Below are positions 38,401 to 46,111 of a DNA stretch of 64,000 nucleotides, piece by piece. The notes under the pieces were generated by a model. The model searched no databases. It saw only the letters and a program-made list of their open reading frames with translations, and was not told the DNA's origin. The stretch lies in contig CAMVID010000005.1 of NCBI GenBank assembly GCA_947167445.1, positions 1 to 64,000 of the forward strand, in the 5' to 3' direction. Source of the stretch: G11 sp947167445 (lineage in GTDB: Bacteria > Bacillota > Clostridia > Lachnospirales > Lachnospiraceae). Position 1 is the first letter of the stretch. Every line of letters starts with the position of its first letter. The position numbers were made by a program, and so were the translations under genes.

Positions 38401-41400
38401 GTTAATCACTATCATTGCGGCGGTGGGAGCATTTGCGGTACCCCAGACAGCTGAGTTCGGATAAACATTACCGTTGTAAATTACGTTGGCGGTGATATCT
38501 TCCGTCTGATGTGAAGAAATGAAATCTGTCATGTACACACTGTCTTCTGTCTGGAAGAAATGGCTTACCTTCTGCTCAAATGTTGCGGCAGTGTAAACAG
38601 CTGAGGCTCTCAAGTTAAAATCAGGCATTCTGAAATAAACCTCTCCCGGAAGAACCGTAGGGGTATAGTCAACATAGCTTGTGCCGTCCCATTTCTTCCA
38701 ATCCCAATGGTCAAAGGTGTAGCCATCCTTTGTGGGCGGTATAAGGGTAACGTGCTGTCCGATGGAGAAGGTCTTATATTCTGCGTTATCTGTATCTGTC
38801 CTGTTGTTATATACTTCCACGCTGTACTGATCGCGTGCGAAATACACCTTTAAGGTCAAAGGTGTGGTATTAACATATCCGTAGGATCTGTTGTCCGTAT
38901 TTGTTTCATCATAATAGAAACCTGCAGTTGTGCCCAGGTAATAGGAAGCATAGTCCTCATTTCCTTTGCTCAACTTCAATTCCGAATATGTAAGTGTCGG
39001 CCGCTCAATGGAGGTAAAGACCGGCATGCCGTCCAAATAATACTTCTTTGTAGTTGCGGTTCGGTTAATCGGTGCGTTTTGTGTACCAACATTTATCTGC
39101 TGTGTTGTGGTATCGCACGTAAGAGGTGTTCCCTGGTTGCTTAAGTATTGACTTATTGCCTCCAGATTATCCTGAGTTACATATCTATAGATTGTGGAAT
39201 TAATGGTAATACTGTCCGCAAGCTGATAGTATATGTATTCCATATTTCGAATAACGCTCTTTTCATACTGACCATATACCGTTCGGTTAACATTCATCAA
39301 AAGGCCATTTTCCGGGATCGGCTGTGTTTTTCCCGGGTCTGTATACCAAACAACATCATATCCGTCCTTTGGCGGAATACTCTCGCAGGTTACATCTTCC
39401 TTCGGAACTCTGGTTCCGTATACATAAGAATTATTGGTTTGATGGCTGTAAGTCGTTCCTCCGAAATAAAAACTCAAACGGCAGTTTTCTCTGTAGATAT
39501 AGTTAACATCCAGGTACGCATACTCTCCCTTAATATATGCGCCACCGTAAGTAACGTTATAAAGAGCAAGAGCGCTGCAGCTTGCGTCAGCTACAGCTGT
39601 TCCGCCTTCACTGTGGGCTGTCTTGTATGCGTCAAGGAACGTATTGGCATCCGCCTTGTCATCGTTGCTAAGTCCGTATGAGACTAAAGCACCCTGGAGG
39701 AATTTATCAGAAGGCTCGACTCTATATACACAGGCTTCACTTCCGAAGGCGGAGGTTTGATTGCTGTTATTCGCAGGATTATAGAAATAGTAATCTCCTG
39801 TAATATGCACGCAACCCTCACGAAGATATACATTGGGGTCCTCGTAATTATAGCTTCTGGTCTTGGCATTTGATGCAGGATAATCGACCAGCCCTGATGC
39901 CGTAGCATTCCTGGGTGCCTTTACAATGGCACACTTATTAATAATTCGGAGTTGATAAAACTCTGCAGTTCCATCACCGTCAGAGTCATACTCGTATCCG
40001 ATGGGAACATAGGTCTTTCCATCCGGATATGTAGCAGTATGACCGTTATAGGGACTCTGTGTCCACCAATCCAAAGATTTGTCATTAAGCCTGGTATCTG
40101 TATTGATTCTGGGTACCAGATAAAACTCTTCATACTCGGATATTTGGTTATAAGAAATCTTAATCGAGTTCGTATCATCAATACTGAAATAGTTTGAAAT
40201 CGTATTATTGATTCCTGCGGAAGAAACATTTCTGTGATATCCAGGGTCTACATTGGTCTCATCTCCGATGGTTGTAAATGTATAAGACGGCCAAAAGCCT
40301 TGTACTATGCCATTATCATCAAAGTAATGATAAGCGCCGGAATAGGAAATCAGATAATTATTGTTTCTGAAATCATAATCCAGTTTGTCAGGGTTCTTAA
40401 CTGTCGTTACATTGTCATAGAGATTATTAATCTTAGTTGAAACCGCATCAGAAGTCGTTGGATCAAACAAGAGATCCGGGTCAATGGTATACTTCGTTCC
40501 CCATTTGCCACTTACCTGATAAGTTGCAATGGTTACATCGGCTCCGCCGGTTTCACGATATTGGTAGGTAATGGTTGCTGTGGTAGTTTTCCGTTCAAAA
40601 TAAACCTTTAATACAAGGGCGTTATCATCTATACCATCTGTAACTATTCCCTCTTCTACTGAATCTCCAAGGACAACATGAGAATAATAATTGTGATTAT
40701 TCACAGTCTGCACGCAATCGCTGTAGGAAATATAATAATCATTTCCCACATCCGGCTGTTGGCTTGCAACCACATGAATATTCGCGCCTACCGGATACTC
40801 ATAGCCAAGAGTTGATCTTTTTTCATAAGTACCAGCGGTACCTGTCTCAAAGTAAAGTTCAATGAAAAACTCAGCATTTTCATTGGAGATTACATCTTTG
40901 GTGATTGTCATATCACCGGCAGGCATTTTCTCGGGAACATTACCGGTGGAGTAATCGGTGTAGCTGGCAAAAATGAAACTGGAGGGCATCACAAAAGCGT
41001 CCTGATTGTCATCCAAAGCAGGACTCGTATAAGGAGTCTCCCCAAGGTAATATGCCGGAAGCGCAAATTTCTCAATATCAGTTAAAGCTTCCTGATACTG
41101 GTGTTTCTCTGTATATCTGAATAAGTGGTTTGATTCGGTTTCACGGTTGGTTTTCCATACATCCACATAAAGGTTGTACACATTTCTGGTGTAATAGAAG
41201 TTGATGTACAGGGTCTCGCTTGAATCGTATTTAACCGTTCCTGTTGCGGAAGATGCAATACTTGCAGGAAGACTGTCACCTGAATCAGCTCCGTATGAAA
41301 CCTTCACTCCCTCAAGAGTGAACCCTTCAAACTGTTTTGCAATAACTCTTCCGTTTGCCTCTTCTCCCGTAAGGAGCGCCTCGATTGTATCTCCATTCTT

Positions 41401-44400
41401 TGCATTAAGAATTTCTGTGTAACTATCATCAACGGGATACTCTTCTGTTTTGGTTTCACCGCTTCCAAGGCTTTCTAAGTGATAAACAACCTTTAACGTT
41501 GTATCCTTTGCCCTGAATGAGCCTGTAGCAGTAAGATTATCCGCAGGCATTCTCTCGGGAGCAGCGCCGCTTCCTCCAAATTCCCAGCCTACGAAATCAT
41601 AGCCGTTAACCTGAGGTTTGGTTAACTCGGTAATTACCTGATCATAGTGATACTGCTGTACTGTAACGGTATCTTCACTGGCCCCGGGCAGACGGTACGA
41701 ATAAGTGATTGTATACTGTCCGGTGCGATAATAAAGGTTAAGTACGATATCGCTTCCTGTGCCGTCGGGTATAAGTACTACAGGGGTATTGTGGCCTGCA
41801 GAAGTGTCCAGAGTATAGTTTGCCCTGGGCTTTTGAATAATTCCTTCAGTTACTTCTATTGTGTCACCGTGATTTCCTTGGAAAACCGCAGTTTCTCCAG
41901 GCTCGGAAGGGTAATTTCCCTCTCCGTCCATGTAGAAGTACTTAACAATATAGTTAACCTTCTCATTGCTCCACTGAGCTACAAGGGTATCATTTGTGTT
42001 TGCAACAATAGGTGCACCGTCAACACTTATACCGGTGTTGGTGCCACTCCAGTACTTGAACTGATAGTGATCCTTTCTAAATTTGCAAGAAGGCAATGTG
42101 GGCGCAGTATTCTCGGCCTTGTAAATAGGAGCCATGGTTCCTGTGCCGTCGCCGGGATCAAAGGAGATTTCGTAAACAGAAATCGCATCATGAACGGGCA
42201 TGCTGTTTCCGCCTGTGTCTTTTACCTGGATTCCATATAAGCCGGGTGCACTTATTTCTGTTGAAACCGAATAACTTCCACTTACGTTCTGAAGTTCCGT
42301 CCAAGGAGTACTGGGATCCACTATTTCGTAATGATTTAAATTATTCTGTGTAACCCGAACAACTCTGTATCCGGCAATTCCAATGTAATCATACAGAGTG
42401 GCCGAAAGTGTAACCGCACTTAAGTCATCTTTATTTTCTGCAGTTAAAGAATCCACACGAGGATAGGTATCCGTAATATCAGCGTAGAATATCGCCTCCG
42501 GGATTGATTCGCTTAGGTTTTCGCCGGAAAAAGTGTATCTGCATCTAAAGACTGAACCTTCATTAGCAAGATTAACCTTGTTAAAGTATGCATTATTTCC
42601 AAGCACATAAGGTTTAATGCCATTAAATGTATACCCTTCCTTTATCTGAGCGTACATAATAACGCTTTCACCGCTTATCAGAGTAATACCGGTACCTGCA
42701 TCGCCCAGGTCAAATCTCTCATATCTTTCTGCGTATCCCTCAACATTTCCGGGATTCCTTTGAAGAACAATAGTCGCAGTATAAAGGCTTCCGCTTCTGC
42801 CTGGATTGGCTGAATCGGAATCACTGTAATTGTCTTTGTTTGTTCCTCCTGCGGAAACAGATTCCACAGTGAAATAATATGACTTGGGATTGCTGTTTCC
42901 ATCAACTCTTGAGTGGATAAGGCTTGCAAAGTCAACATATGTTGAGGAGGTTATAAGCTCAGTGGAATTGCCACCGATTGTTAAGGCGGTGTCTGTTGTT
43001 CCCAAAGTATCATCGTGCTCATAAAGTTTTACTTTGTACTGTATAGTCAGACCGCTCTTGGAAACTGCTACCCAGGATGCTCTTCCCGGAGTACTCTCTT
43101 CCCATGCGCAGTTTGCAGGTGCAGGAAGCTCAGTGGGAGTAATTGTCAATGTTCCGTCAACACAGACAATGTTATAATTATCTGCATTTGTTGAAGATGA
43201 AAGGGTGTATCTTATTACGTTTGCAACAGTACCCACGTTTGTGATGGAGCCGACAGTTTCTATGCTGGCAAAGGACTCGGAATTCTTAACGAATAACTGG
43301 TCCGCATCTTCCTTTGTGGGATAGTATTCCTGATTACTGTGGGCGTTACCGTCATACTCCCATGTGCCGCCCCTTGCAGTAAGGGTAATTGTTTTCCTGG
43401 ATATTTCAAAGTGATAGGGTGCAGAATGGGTGCTTGCGTAGTTCTGTGTTTCACCGACTATTGCAAATGCAGTATATACGCCTGCATCGGTAGGCTGTAT
43501 TGTTGAACCTGTATTCAATGCATTTACTTCATCCTGGGTAAGAGTTCCCTCTGCGTAGTAAAGAGAGTAATTGGTTTTTTCCTCAGGTGTCATATCAGCG
43601 GGCATGCCGGTAAGAGTGACGTTTTTTGCGGCGTCACCGTATATCCAGCTTCCCTGTGTGTAGTTCTCTATCTGAATGGTCGGAACGTAAGCATCCTTGG
43701 TTATTTCAAAATGCAAGGTGATGCTTCCCGAGTAATTTCTCTTGAAATCCACCCTTACTCTGGGGCCATAGGTGTCTGATTCAAGGCCCGTATTAGTGTT
43801 ATTCAGGTATATCAGATCATAATCATCTTCCGAGAAGTTTCCGTCGATTCTTGAATCATCGATTATAACTGTCGGTCTAATGGCGCTTCCGGTATAAGTG
43901 TAAGTCGTGTTTTCCAGAGTGGCCGTGACACAGGAACCCTCGGTTACAGCCTTGGGTGATACCGTCAACGTTCCGGCATTCGACGTAATGTTGTAGTTAT
44001 CGCTTAAGAATAATCCGGAACCGGGATCCCTTGAGATAGAGTATGTCCCGGCATCATTTCCCTGAGTATAGGCTGATGTGAAGACTCCCGCAGATGTGAT
44101 GGCTGCACTCGCTGCAGGGTTAACTTCGCCCGCGTAATTTCCGTCATCTCCCAAGAGTCCATAATACTTAAAAGTATAGGCAGGGGCCTCGTCGTAATAC
44201 TCTATAGTGGAATCGTCCGCTCTCACTTCGAGGTTTGCCTTCGATATGGTGACGTCAAAGGAAGCCCCTGCGAGGTCTCTCGATATCACGTTTCCGTCAT
44301 CATCGATTACCGCACAATGAGCAGTCACCTTGTATGTGCCTGAATCTGACACGTTTCGAACGGAAAGAGAATTTGTGGTAAAACCGGAGATTTCTTCAAA

Positions 44401-46008
44401 GTCTCCTCCGGCTGATTTTTTGAACCATGTATAGGTTACAGTCTCTTCGCCGAAAGTGGTTAACGCTGTAAGACTGTGGCTTGTGCCGTCGTATGTGGCA
44501 CTGTAACCTGATGGATAATTATCCCATCCAAGATCCTTCTGGCTCCACTTTGCGTAGAAAGTAGCCTCATCGCCAAGACCGGTGTGAGAACTGAGTGTTG
44601 TATATGCGTTTCCGGAGAAGCTTTCATTGTCAAACCAGCCTTCAAAGTTATATCCGTCACGCTTAAGTTCCGAAGAGGCGGGAAGAGTGAAGGTTTCATC
44701 CCCGATAAAGTATCCGTATCCTCCGGAAATCTTGCTGTTATTTACATAATAGTTGGCGTAATTAATCTTATTAACCGTCACCCCGGCGCCGGATCCCGCA
44801 ACGTTTCCGCAGTTATCCTTTGCGTAGAAATACCAGGTTCCTCCTGCATTAATTGTGTGGCTTACGGTCTGGGAATTTCCCGAAAAGCCGTTCCATCCGC
44901 TTCCGGAATTCTTCACAGCTTCAATGTCTGACTCCGTCGTAAACATATAAGCCGCAAGGCCGGACTCATTATCCGATACTGTGGCAGTGAGGCTTCCGTT
45001 ACTGCCGCCAAAGGCGGATATTACAGGGGGAACACTTTCGTTTCCGTTGGCTGTGATAACAACGTGGGTGTCACCGCCATAGGAAGAATCAGCCGTAAGG
45101 GTGTTATTTGCGCTGCCTTCGGAAGCAGACAGTGACATTCCTGAAGGGATGCCGCTCCAAGCCCTGAAATCCCAGTGTTCTGCAGCGTTTGCAGCAGCAG
45201 AAATACTCTGGGAATCGCGCCCCGATTTGCCCGGAACAAGCAAAAAACTGCCCGGAGAGACAGAAGAAATTCCTGTTCCTGCAGCCAGTTCTACACCTAC
45301 AGCGCACACTGAGGACGCGCTGTTTTCACTAATATTCGATTCATTATACAGTTCCGCGGATGACTCCGTGGGGATGGTTTTTACCGCAAAAGTATACCTT
45401 CCTTCGGCGGTAATTCCGTCAGATAAGTCCACGGAGGTCCCACTGATACCGTTTCTTTCCGAAACCAGGCCCCCGTCTTTGTAAAGATAGGCATCATAAA
45501 CTGCACTTATGCCGTCGGGCCCTGACCAGACAGCTGTAGTCCCCTCTATCCAGCCTAACCCTGTAGGTGCAGGTGCATTTGCCTTGTCTATTGAGAATCC
45601 AAATTCTGAACTGTCGGCGGAGCATTCATAAATCAGTGCGCCATCAGAGTCTCCAATGGAGTAACCGATTTTATAACTGCCTACTCCGTAGGCGGTGCCT
45701 GAATCATATGGACTGTCATCACCTGTGGACATATCCTTGATGTCAAAGGAAGCACTCTCTCCCTCATTAAGACCTGATATATTTAAGGAGATTGTGGTTC
45801 CATATGTAAAGGTGGCTCCCCCGCTAAGACTCACGCCGTTTCCGGTGATCTCGTAGGAGGGTTCCTCCGCATTTACTTTAATAGTATTGAAATCTATGCA
45901 ACCAAAAACCAGCAATAACGACATTACCAGTGAAATTGCTCTCTTAATGGGCTTCCGTGCCCCCGTATAAAGACGCAAATCTTGTTTTTTGGACATACTA
46001 TTCATCAT
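26455..46008 (-). CDS. Giant MBG/InlB-repeat surface protein, 6517 aa
   Basis: One uninterrupted frame of 6517 codons, about 0.7 MDa. Order: basic start and signal peptide (RAISLVMSLLLVFG, ending near VNA, residue 48); Ig/FN3-like region; InlB-type repeats (GYNFEGWFDNESFSG near 470; near 1290; GYTFDHWDW near 2430; GYTFVGWYQ near 2670) and MucBP-like segments; an unrelated insert near 1900-2120 (SLDWWTQSPYNG, FYQLRIINKCAIVKAP); then from about 2800 to 6190 many MBG/YDG-type modules (KVYDGT, TSNYEITYVPGTLTITKRPVT). The acidic tail contains a 160-residue domain and three membrane helices (CYIHWLILLMLMISVAIALI first); no LPXTG is present. Such proteins are adhesin-like. No clear Shine-Dalgarno precedes the ATG; a TATACT lies 10 bp upstream. 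Ligand unknown. Confidence 0.92.
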   Translation of the reverse strand: MMNSMSKKQDLRLYTGARKPIKRAISLVMSLLLVFGCIDFNTIKVNAEEPSYEITGNGVSLSGGATFTYGTTISLNISGLNEGESASFDIKDMSTGDDSPYDSGTAYGVGSYKIGYSIGDSDGALIYECSADSSEFGFSIDKANAPAPTGLGWIEGTTAVWSGPDGISAVYDAYLYKDGGLVSERNGISGTSVDLSDGITAEGRYTFAVKTIPTESSAELYNESNISENSASSVCAVGVELAAGTGISSVSPGSFLLVPGKSGRDSQSISAAANAAEHWDFRAWSGIPSGMSLSASEGSANNTLTADSSYGGDTHVVITANGNESVPPVISAFGGSNGSLTATVSDNESGLAAYMFTTESDIEAVKNSGSGWNGFSGNSQTVSHTINAGGTWYFYAKDNCGNVAGSGAGVTVNKINYANYYVNNSKISGGYGYFIGDETFTLPASSELKRDGYNFEGWFDNESFSGNAYTTLSSHTGLGDEATFYAKWSQKDLGWDNYPSGYSATYDGTSHSLTALTTFGEETVTYTWFKKSAGGDFEEISGFTTNSLSVRNVSDSGTYKVTAHCAVIDDDGNVISRDLAGASFDVTISKANLEVRADDSTIEYYDEAPAYTFKYYGLLGDDGNYAGEVNPAASAAITSAGVFTSAYTQGNDAGTYSISRDPGSGLFLSDNYNITSNAGTLTVSPKAVTEGSCVTATLENTTYTYTGSAIRPTVIIDDSRIDGNFSEDDYDLIYLNNTNTGLESDTYGPRVRVDFKRNYSGSITLHFEITKDAYVPTIQIENYTQGSWIYGDAAKNVTLTGMPADMTPEEKTNYSLYYAEGTLTQDEVNALNTGSTIQPTDAGVYTAFAIVGETQNYASTHSAPYHFEISRKTITLTARGGTWEYDGNAHSNQEYYPTKEDADQLFVKNSESFASIETVGSITNVGTVANVIRYTLSSSTNADNYNIVCVDGTLTITPTELPAPANCAWEESTPGRASWVAVSKSGLTIQYKVKLYEHDDTLGTTDTALTIGGNSTELITSSTYVDFASLIHSRVDGNSNPKSYYFTVESVSAGGTNKDNYSDSDSANPGRSGSLYTATIVLQRNPGNVEGYAERYERFDLGDAGTGITLISGESVIMYAQIKEGYTFNGIKPYVLGNNAYFNKVNLANEGSVFRCRYTFSGENLSESIPEAIFYADITDTYPRVDSLTAENKDDLSAVTLSATLYDYIGIAGYRVVRVTQNNLNHYEIVDPSTPWTELQNVSGSYSVSTEISAPGLYGIQVKDTGGNSMPVHDAISVYEISFDPGDGTGTMAPIYKAENTAPTLPSCKFRKDHYQFKYWSGTNTGISVDGAPIVANTNDTLVAQWSNEKVNYIVKYFYMDGEGNYPSEPGETAVFQGNHGDTIEVTEGIIQKPRANYTLDTSAGHNTPVVLIPDGTGSDIVLNLYYRTGQYTITYSYRLPGASEDTVTVQQYHYDQVITELTKPQVNGYDFVGWEFGGSGAAPERMPADNLTATGSFRAKDTTLKVVYHLESLGSGETKTEEYPVDDSYTEILNAKNGDTIEALLTGEEANGRVIAKQFEGFTLEGVKVSYGADSGDSLPASIASSATGTVKYDSSETLYINFYYTRNVYNLYVDVWKTNRETESNHLFRYTEKHQYQEALTDIEKFALPAYYLGETPYTSPALDDNQDAFVMPSSFIFASYTDYSTGNVPEKMPAGDMTITKDVISNENAEFFIELYFETGTAGTYEKRSTLGYEYPVGANIHVVASQQPDVGNDYYISYSDCVQTVNNHNYYSHVVLGDSVEEGIVTDGIDDNALVLKVYFERKTTTATITYQYRETGGADVTIATYQVSGKWGTKYTIDPDLLFDPTTSDAVSTKINNLYDNVTTVKNPDKLDYDFRNNNYLISYSGAYHYFDDNGIVQGFWPSYTFTTIGDETNVDPGYHRNVSSAGINNTISNYFSIDDTNSIKISYNQISEYEEFYLVPRINTDTRLNDKSLDWWTQSPYNGHTATYPDGKTYVPIGYEYDSDGDGTAEFYQLRIINKCAIVKAPRNATASGLVDYPASNAKTRSYNYEDPNVYLREGCVHITGDYYFYNPANNSNQTSAFGSEACVYRVEPSDKFLQGALVSYGLSNDDKADANTFLDAYKTAHSEGGTAVADASCSALALYNVTYGGAYIKGEYAYLDVNYIYRENCRLSFYFGGTTYSHQTNNSYVYGTRVPKEDVTCESIPPKDGYDVVWYTDPGKTQPIPENGLLMNVNRTVYGQYEKSVIRNMEYIYYQLADSITINSTIYRYVTQDNLEAISQYLSNQGTPLTCDTTTQQINVGTQNAPINRTATTKKYYLDGMPVFTSIERPTLTYSELKLSKGNEDYASYYLGTTAGFYYDETNTDNRSYGYVNTTPLTLKVYFARDQYSVEVYNNRTDTDNAEYKTFSIGQHVTLIPPTKDGYTFDHWDWKKWDGTSYVDYTPTVLPGEVYFRMPDFNLRASAVYTAATFEQKVSHFFQTEDSVYMTDFISSHQTEDITANVIYNGNVYPNSAVWGTANAPTAAMIVINGTKYYFDAATGDGNAVSVNESDLVAAETSADLTSEAPVVLRNLAFADNTFENYDFTYALYKDALNVIRYDADATCPAAKYGMNLELYYPRTANYSIELLGLSLDGGEAGLTLIGAGPYFFGETIRVTAVMSEGYTFVGWYQTDDIENGAIKEGTVAVSDSLTTDILVRGSASYTAVVRPNTIVVPKISFSGKNSYIYGYADSADNSITAIVSTHFTSADAECAGMSQAQIDEYNAQASKTKITGYQWYLVTDSEDITPTDGTTTASTYRFTTGKNAGSYEYKCVISYERTDNGRAGEVSASYTVTVDKADMSVSTVGYNGIYDNNPHSISLTVNSPSNPGDYEIFYHPDTYIDAGNLDTLSGVTNVVPTYTHVNYEEGYGDTLHTTYFYIKDKTGNFNDYVGNEDVYIHPKTVSIRATAHTFSKIYDGYAGVSGNATTEGTDLYTFAQGDFYTIQGYIAGDADTQAYVLDCDANYNSEHVRHAKVFTVENMKIVNKSNGNVIHDYVFPDHATLSFSGTITPRPLDIEWVFPAETTVVDGETVPFYVYNGLRQGPEIRVSENQTYAIPDIDTDIRNTLSVSNMQDGVGTYNAVANVTVAANSHYESSDYSFSVTNQKYVIGKRPVTVTPDDATVTYNGSARTITGYRTSGLVNNHMSTAQSVKSYVDAGSYDDLSMKNLVITDAGGRIKNDNYDITYKTGTLTIEKCPVTVSGITAANKEYDGTTSVTGIDVSAVTFVPSGAAELFVNSLSGVRDTLALDASKITAAFADYHVNNSETVNLTLSADSLINAPGKDCLKNYYLDVANSQNTATAAITATTVKVKADGLSVVYGENADFDSTLSGFYENGEFKTYAYDNVSAQITGAPAYLIKVNSSWQQYVPGTIGVGSYEIKVDVSSMSSADYEFEWEEDSTNSVLTVTKRPVSIASAANPDVTKSYDKTTDVASGLVTKTQDYVFGTGTGSGNSAKGVLPADADSLDLDSFEASFNTKDVATANKVTLTNMVINNDNYLLTDGEGNAITTSSTLDIAASITKIDLSLSLGEKQIIYGDADVSGYSYSDETGKYHITLTGFLTGENESNLTGSFAVSDTYDSSLASSRGVGDYDVTVGIDSSFDSDNYRICVGGTPLTDPVVFDDHLHVVKKDLIIKPNDKVMKYKIGVEDNPGYIPVFDWTYEGFVDGWDSSESLSSELSVLASYVTTKGTENSFTPELSTLIGDYDIKLSGDPVLDNYNVIKRIGLFKVIPSKIFIRVGNLINLIKVIDKEYDGTTNVLNGQITVKARDLLIDDLADQSKGDAYCLLPSDAQYLRDHREEAVITFDFSNCSYSDKNVGTDKDITVEYELGPYLRNRYAFDEHTDKSAKAGIYVAPLTIKADDKEIKYGQQKPTSYTYTVTGLKNGETLDATADFGGQLSYSVDSYSAVAGSYSPVNTNPGYPITVSGVTNSNYQITYEEGHLKVKKTNLSAKTPTWSTTVPGVVSWPASTGIGDVTVDGYQLQLLKDGSVVDTVNVESSTLTYNFANKMHEASGSYTVKVKTIASETNNAGKTNVGDSTNNAVTTDSKKVIEVSAAFGTENAGKASDVTIDGVSGDPISLSYGSDNTDTPHRSLYAIQGETLKFRAEIANGTGYNPEASVSDNTIIDFVGTPGFALVNSKHIFSGTIKVANDLAAATASETVTVNLPKTQALCNATVSAINHNAYYGFGTSEAPVVTATPVAVSGDNVGLDGYDFEYTWYILDEKNTQFTASSWNEKVTGSAEDHYKLPTLNDSGKKLETGANRYWIRCKVKATRKDNGESKTYTTNNVKLTVQKGTYTPAAKFQTTGGNVDTISWTYGSVRGTPVITNVGLLEEDIAPASVDSYLTWQYSTSPSGTFADYNPATDSTIYTNVGTYYLRGKLRESTNYPETFTAAIPYTVTKAKLDTPTGLTMTASPTAPYGLTHWNKVTGPVENNGAGGKSASNINVKYQVELKRAGIGRPVEEAVAIPGGSVTVADSVSPSYDFTDIITEAGTYFLFVKAVVDGNATDKSNCDDSDTAVYQAVITIVAGIESNLSNPDSFVKEYDGQPLVMKAIYANDTQTFTYQWMKNGQEIAGATAETYAISYVEENAKYVCRITVSDGTVYYTKVADAKILPRKIVLSSPSETWVYDAQSHAKNDTSLINATLGANSGSTGDAIATGDSIDNVSLAQTITDVSTRANTISNVVIKRGNKVVFDANGTLIPTSRNNYEITYNNGNLTVTKRPVTVTAVSDTRAYNGTALTNEGFIVEDGVTHGNTLATGHSVTATVTGSRTSFGEAVNTVSNVVIKDGAVDKTSNYEITLGTGTLAVTKKAVTITGSTASKPYDGTPLTFETTDSLPSTGFTNTALATGDSLEALTLQGSITNRDGGTGGTDHVNNTPSGAVIKNAQGEDVTGSYEITYVPGTLTITKRPVTLKADNKLGTNGSSYGTAIKPLTVSVTSGSDATLSAANILTELHATAVTTLNNRSAVGTHTGSITVNYTDSHGNYEVTTVTGDYEVTKAALTANVNNYVGTYDGLTHGISVVPHALFTDEGPTVYYGTSALNESNYLSAGSLTSPEFRDVVNNGGNVGNYTVYYYVVMDNYEGLSGTGTVTINKRAVTFTSGNATKVYDGTALVKNSTDPAAPDYTHTPLVTGDSVSSISITGSQTRAGTGANTISGAHISDSNGTDITGNYDITYVAGNLTVTKRPITVTAGSATKMYDGTPLTTSDASVTAGSLVSGDTITAVMTAESTVTNVRYAGNSVTAAPNVIDHVTVTDAGGVDVTDCYEISKLNGGLTITRKPVTITGSDNSKVYDGTPLTFATTAILPSTGFTNTSLATGDSLEALTLQGSIANRDGGVSGTDHVNNTPSGAVIKNAQGEDVTGSYEITYVPGTLTITKRPVTLKADNKLGTNGSSYGTAIKPLTVSVTSGSDATLSAANILTELHATAVTTLNNRSAVGTHTGSITVNYTDSHGNYEVTTVTGDYEVTKAALTANVNNYVGTYDGLTHGISVVPHALFTDEGPTVYYGTSALNESNYLSAGSLTSPEFRDVVNNGGNVGNYTVYYYVVMDNYEGLSGTGTVTINKRAVTFTSGNATKVYDGTALVKNSTDPAAPDYTHTPLVTGDSVSSISITGSQTRAGTGANTISGAHISDSNGTDITGNYDITYVAGNLTVTKRPITVTAESATKMYDGTPLTTSDASVTAGSLVSGDTITAVMTAESTVTNVRYAGNSVTAAPNVIDHVTVTDAGGVDVTDCYEISKLNGGLTVTKKPLSVRAKSFTRQYDGTAFTKAGTYSSATIDEAVLSTNGLVAGDELSDVTLAGSITYYGTTGNTDNVISNAVVKRAGTDVTGNYEITYIPGTLSITKRPITVTAGSAVGADAFTYDGTFRTKADGYSVTTGSLASGDSLRAVMTADSGQKDVGIGVNTIDAVTITNASGANIISSYDVSTMSGSIEVKPRSITIAPDNATGRYGDTPSHLTWHVVSGSIAVPGEITATVSSTTDENTVVGTYADALSVTATNPNYIISTVTADYTVSKRNITIVADSKQEVFTEGSTLTCDTWHLASGDSFAPNDTLDSILITGSLDALGEADNVPSDAVIMRSGVDVTSNYEITYANGRLSFVDHIIIITGNSSQGDSGSGDDSGDDDNDNPTWRTPDSGANPETGSVPETVKTAGDTIREDNRLENTGAGEPDSEGAHEEPDNKGNLVGSADIIDASGERTVEVIGTRNKDVGCSVTEADTERMSKELLTKEELDSFAAGEDLIFRVEVNETEDTEKSHLAVVSEALKDSDVIGTFRSVFYVKVGDAEERKVNENYSYVGVSVKLPEEMLEALRNGGSILQVYIDENGVPLAKFIDFTIIEDGQVALNVDNFSTYMVVSKFGTCYIHWLILLMLMISVAIALIYFCAIYRKEEKNEDGLEDKKPAGRKGFNLQLAAVIALNLTGAIIGFAFGECKWDIYAAWAMLIISAGVEGGGKYITRKKE
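28868..31250. repeat. Near-identical 1413-bp tandem duplication inside giant gene
   Basis: Sequence 28868-29837 recurs at 30281-31250 with no differences found by eye over about 970 bp, offset 1413 bp (471 codons). Beyond these limits the copies continue as diverged repeats, so two full units span roughly 28620-31445. In the protein the copies occupy about residues 4920-5243 and 5391-5714 of identical core. The frame is kept. Confidence 0.9.
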
Positions 46009-46056
46009 ATTGCATATAGTATATCAACAAAAAGCACAATTTACGCCCCATGAAAG

Positions 46057-46090
46057 CCCCATTTTCTCTACTCTCAGTTGCAAAATGGGG
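46057..46090 (-). terminator. Possible terminator of the permease operon
   Basis: CCCCATTTT and AAAATGGGG arms with a 16-nt loop, 22 bp after the permease stop. There is no strong T-run on the minus strand (CTTTCATG), so termination is uncertain. The remaining bases to the giant gene include a TATACT element at 46018-46023. Confidence 0.4.
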
Positions 46091-46111
46091 GGTATGGCAG
46101 GTTAGCCTCTC

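Noticed and set aside
27070..45484. Many open frames on the plus strand opposite the giant gene
   Set aside because: They lack ribosome binding sites, overlap a continuous coding frame and repeat exactly where that gene repeats (28950 and 30363), so they are shadows.
26455..46008. Frameshift or pseudogene in the giant gene
   Set aside because: The frame is open for all 6517 codons.
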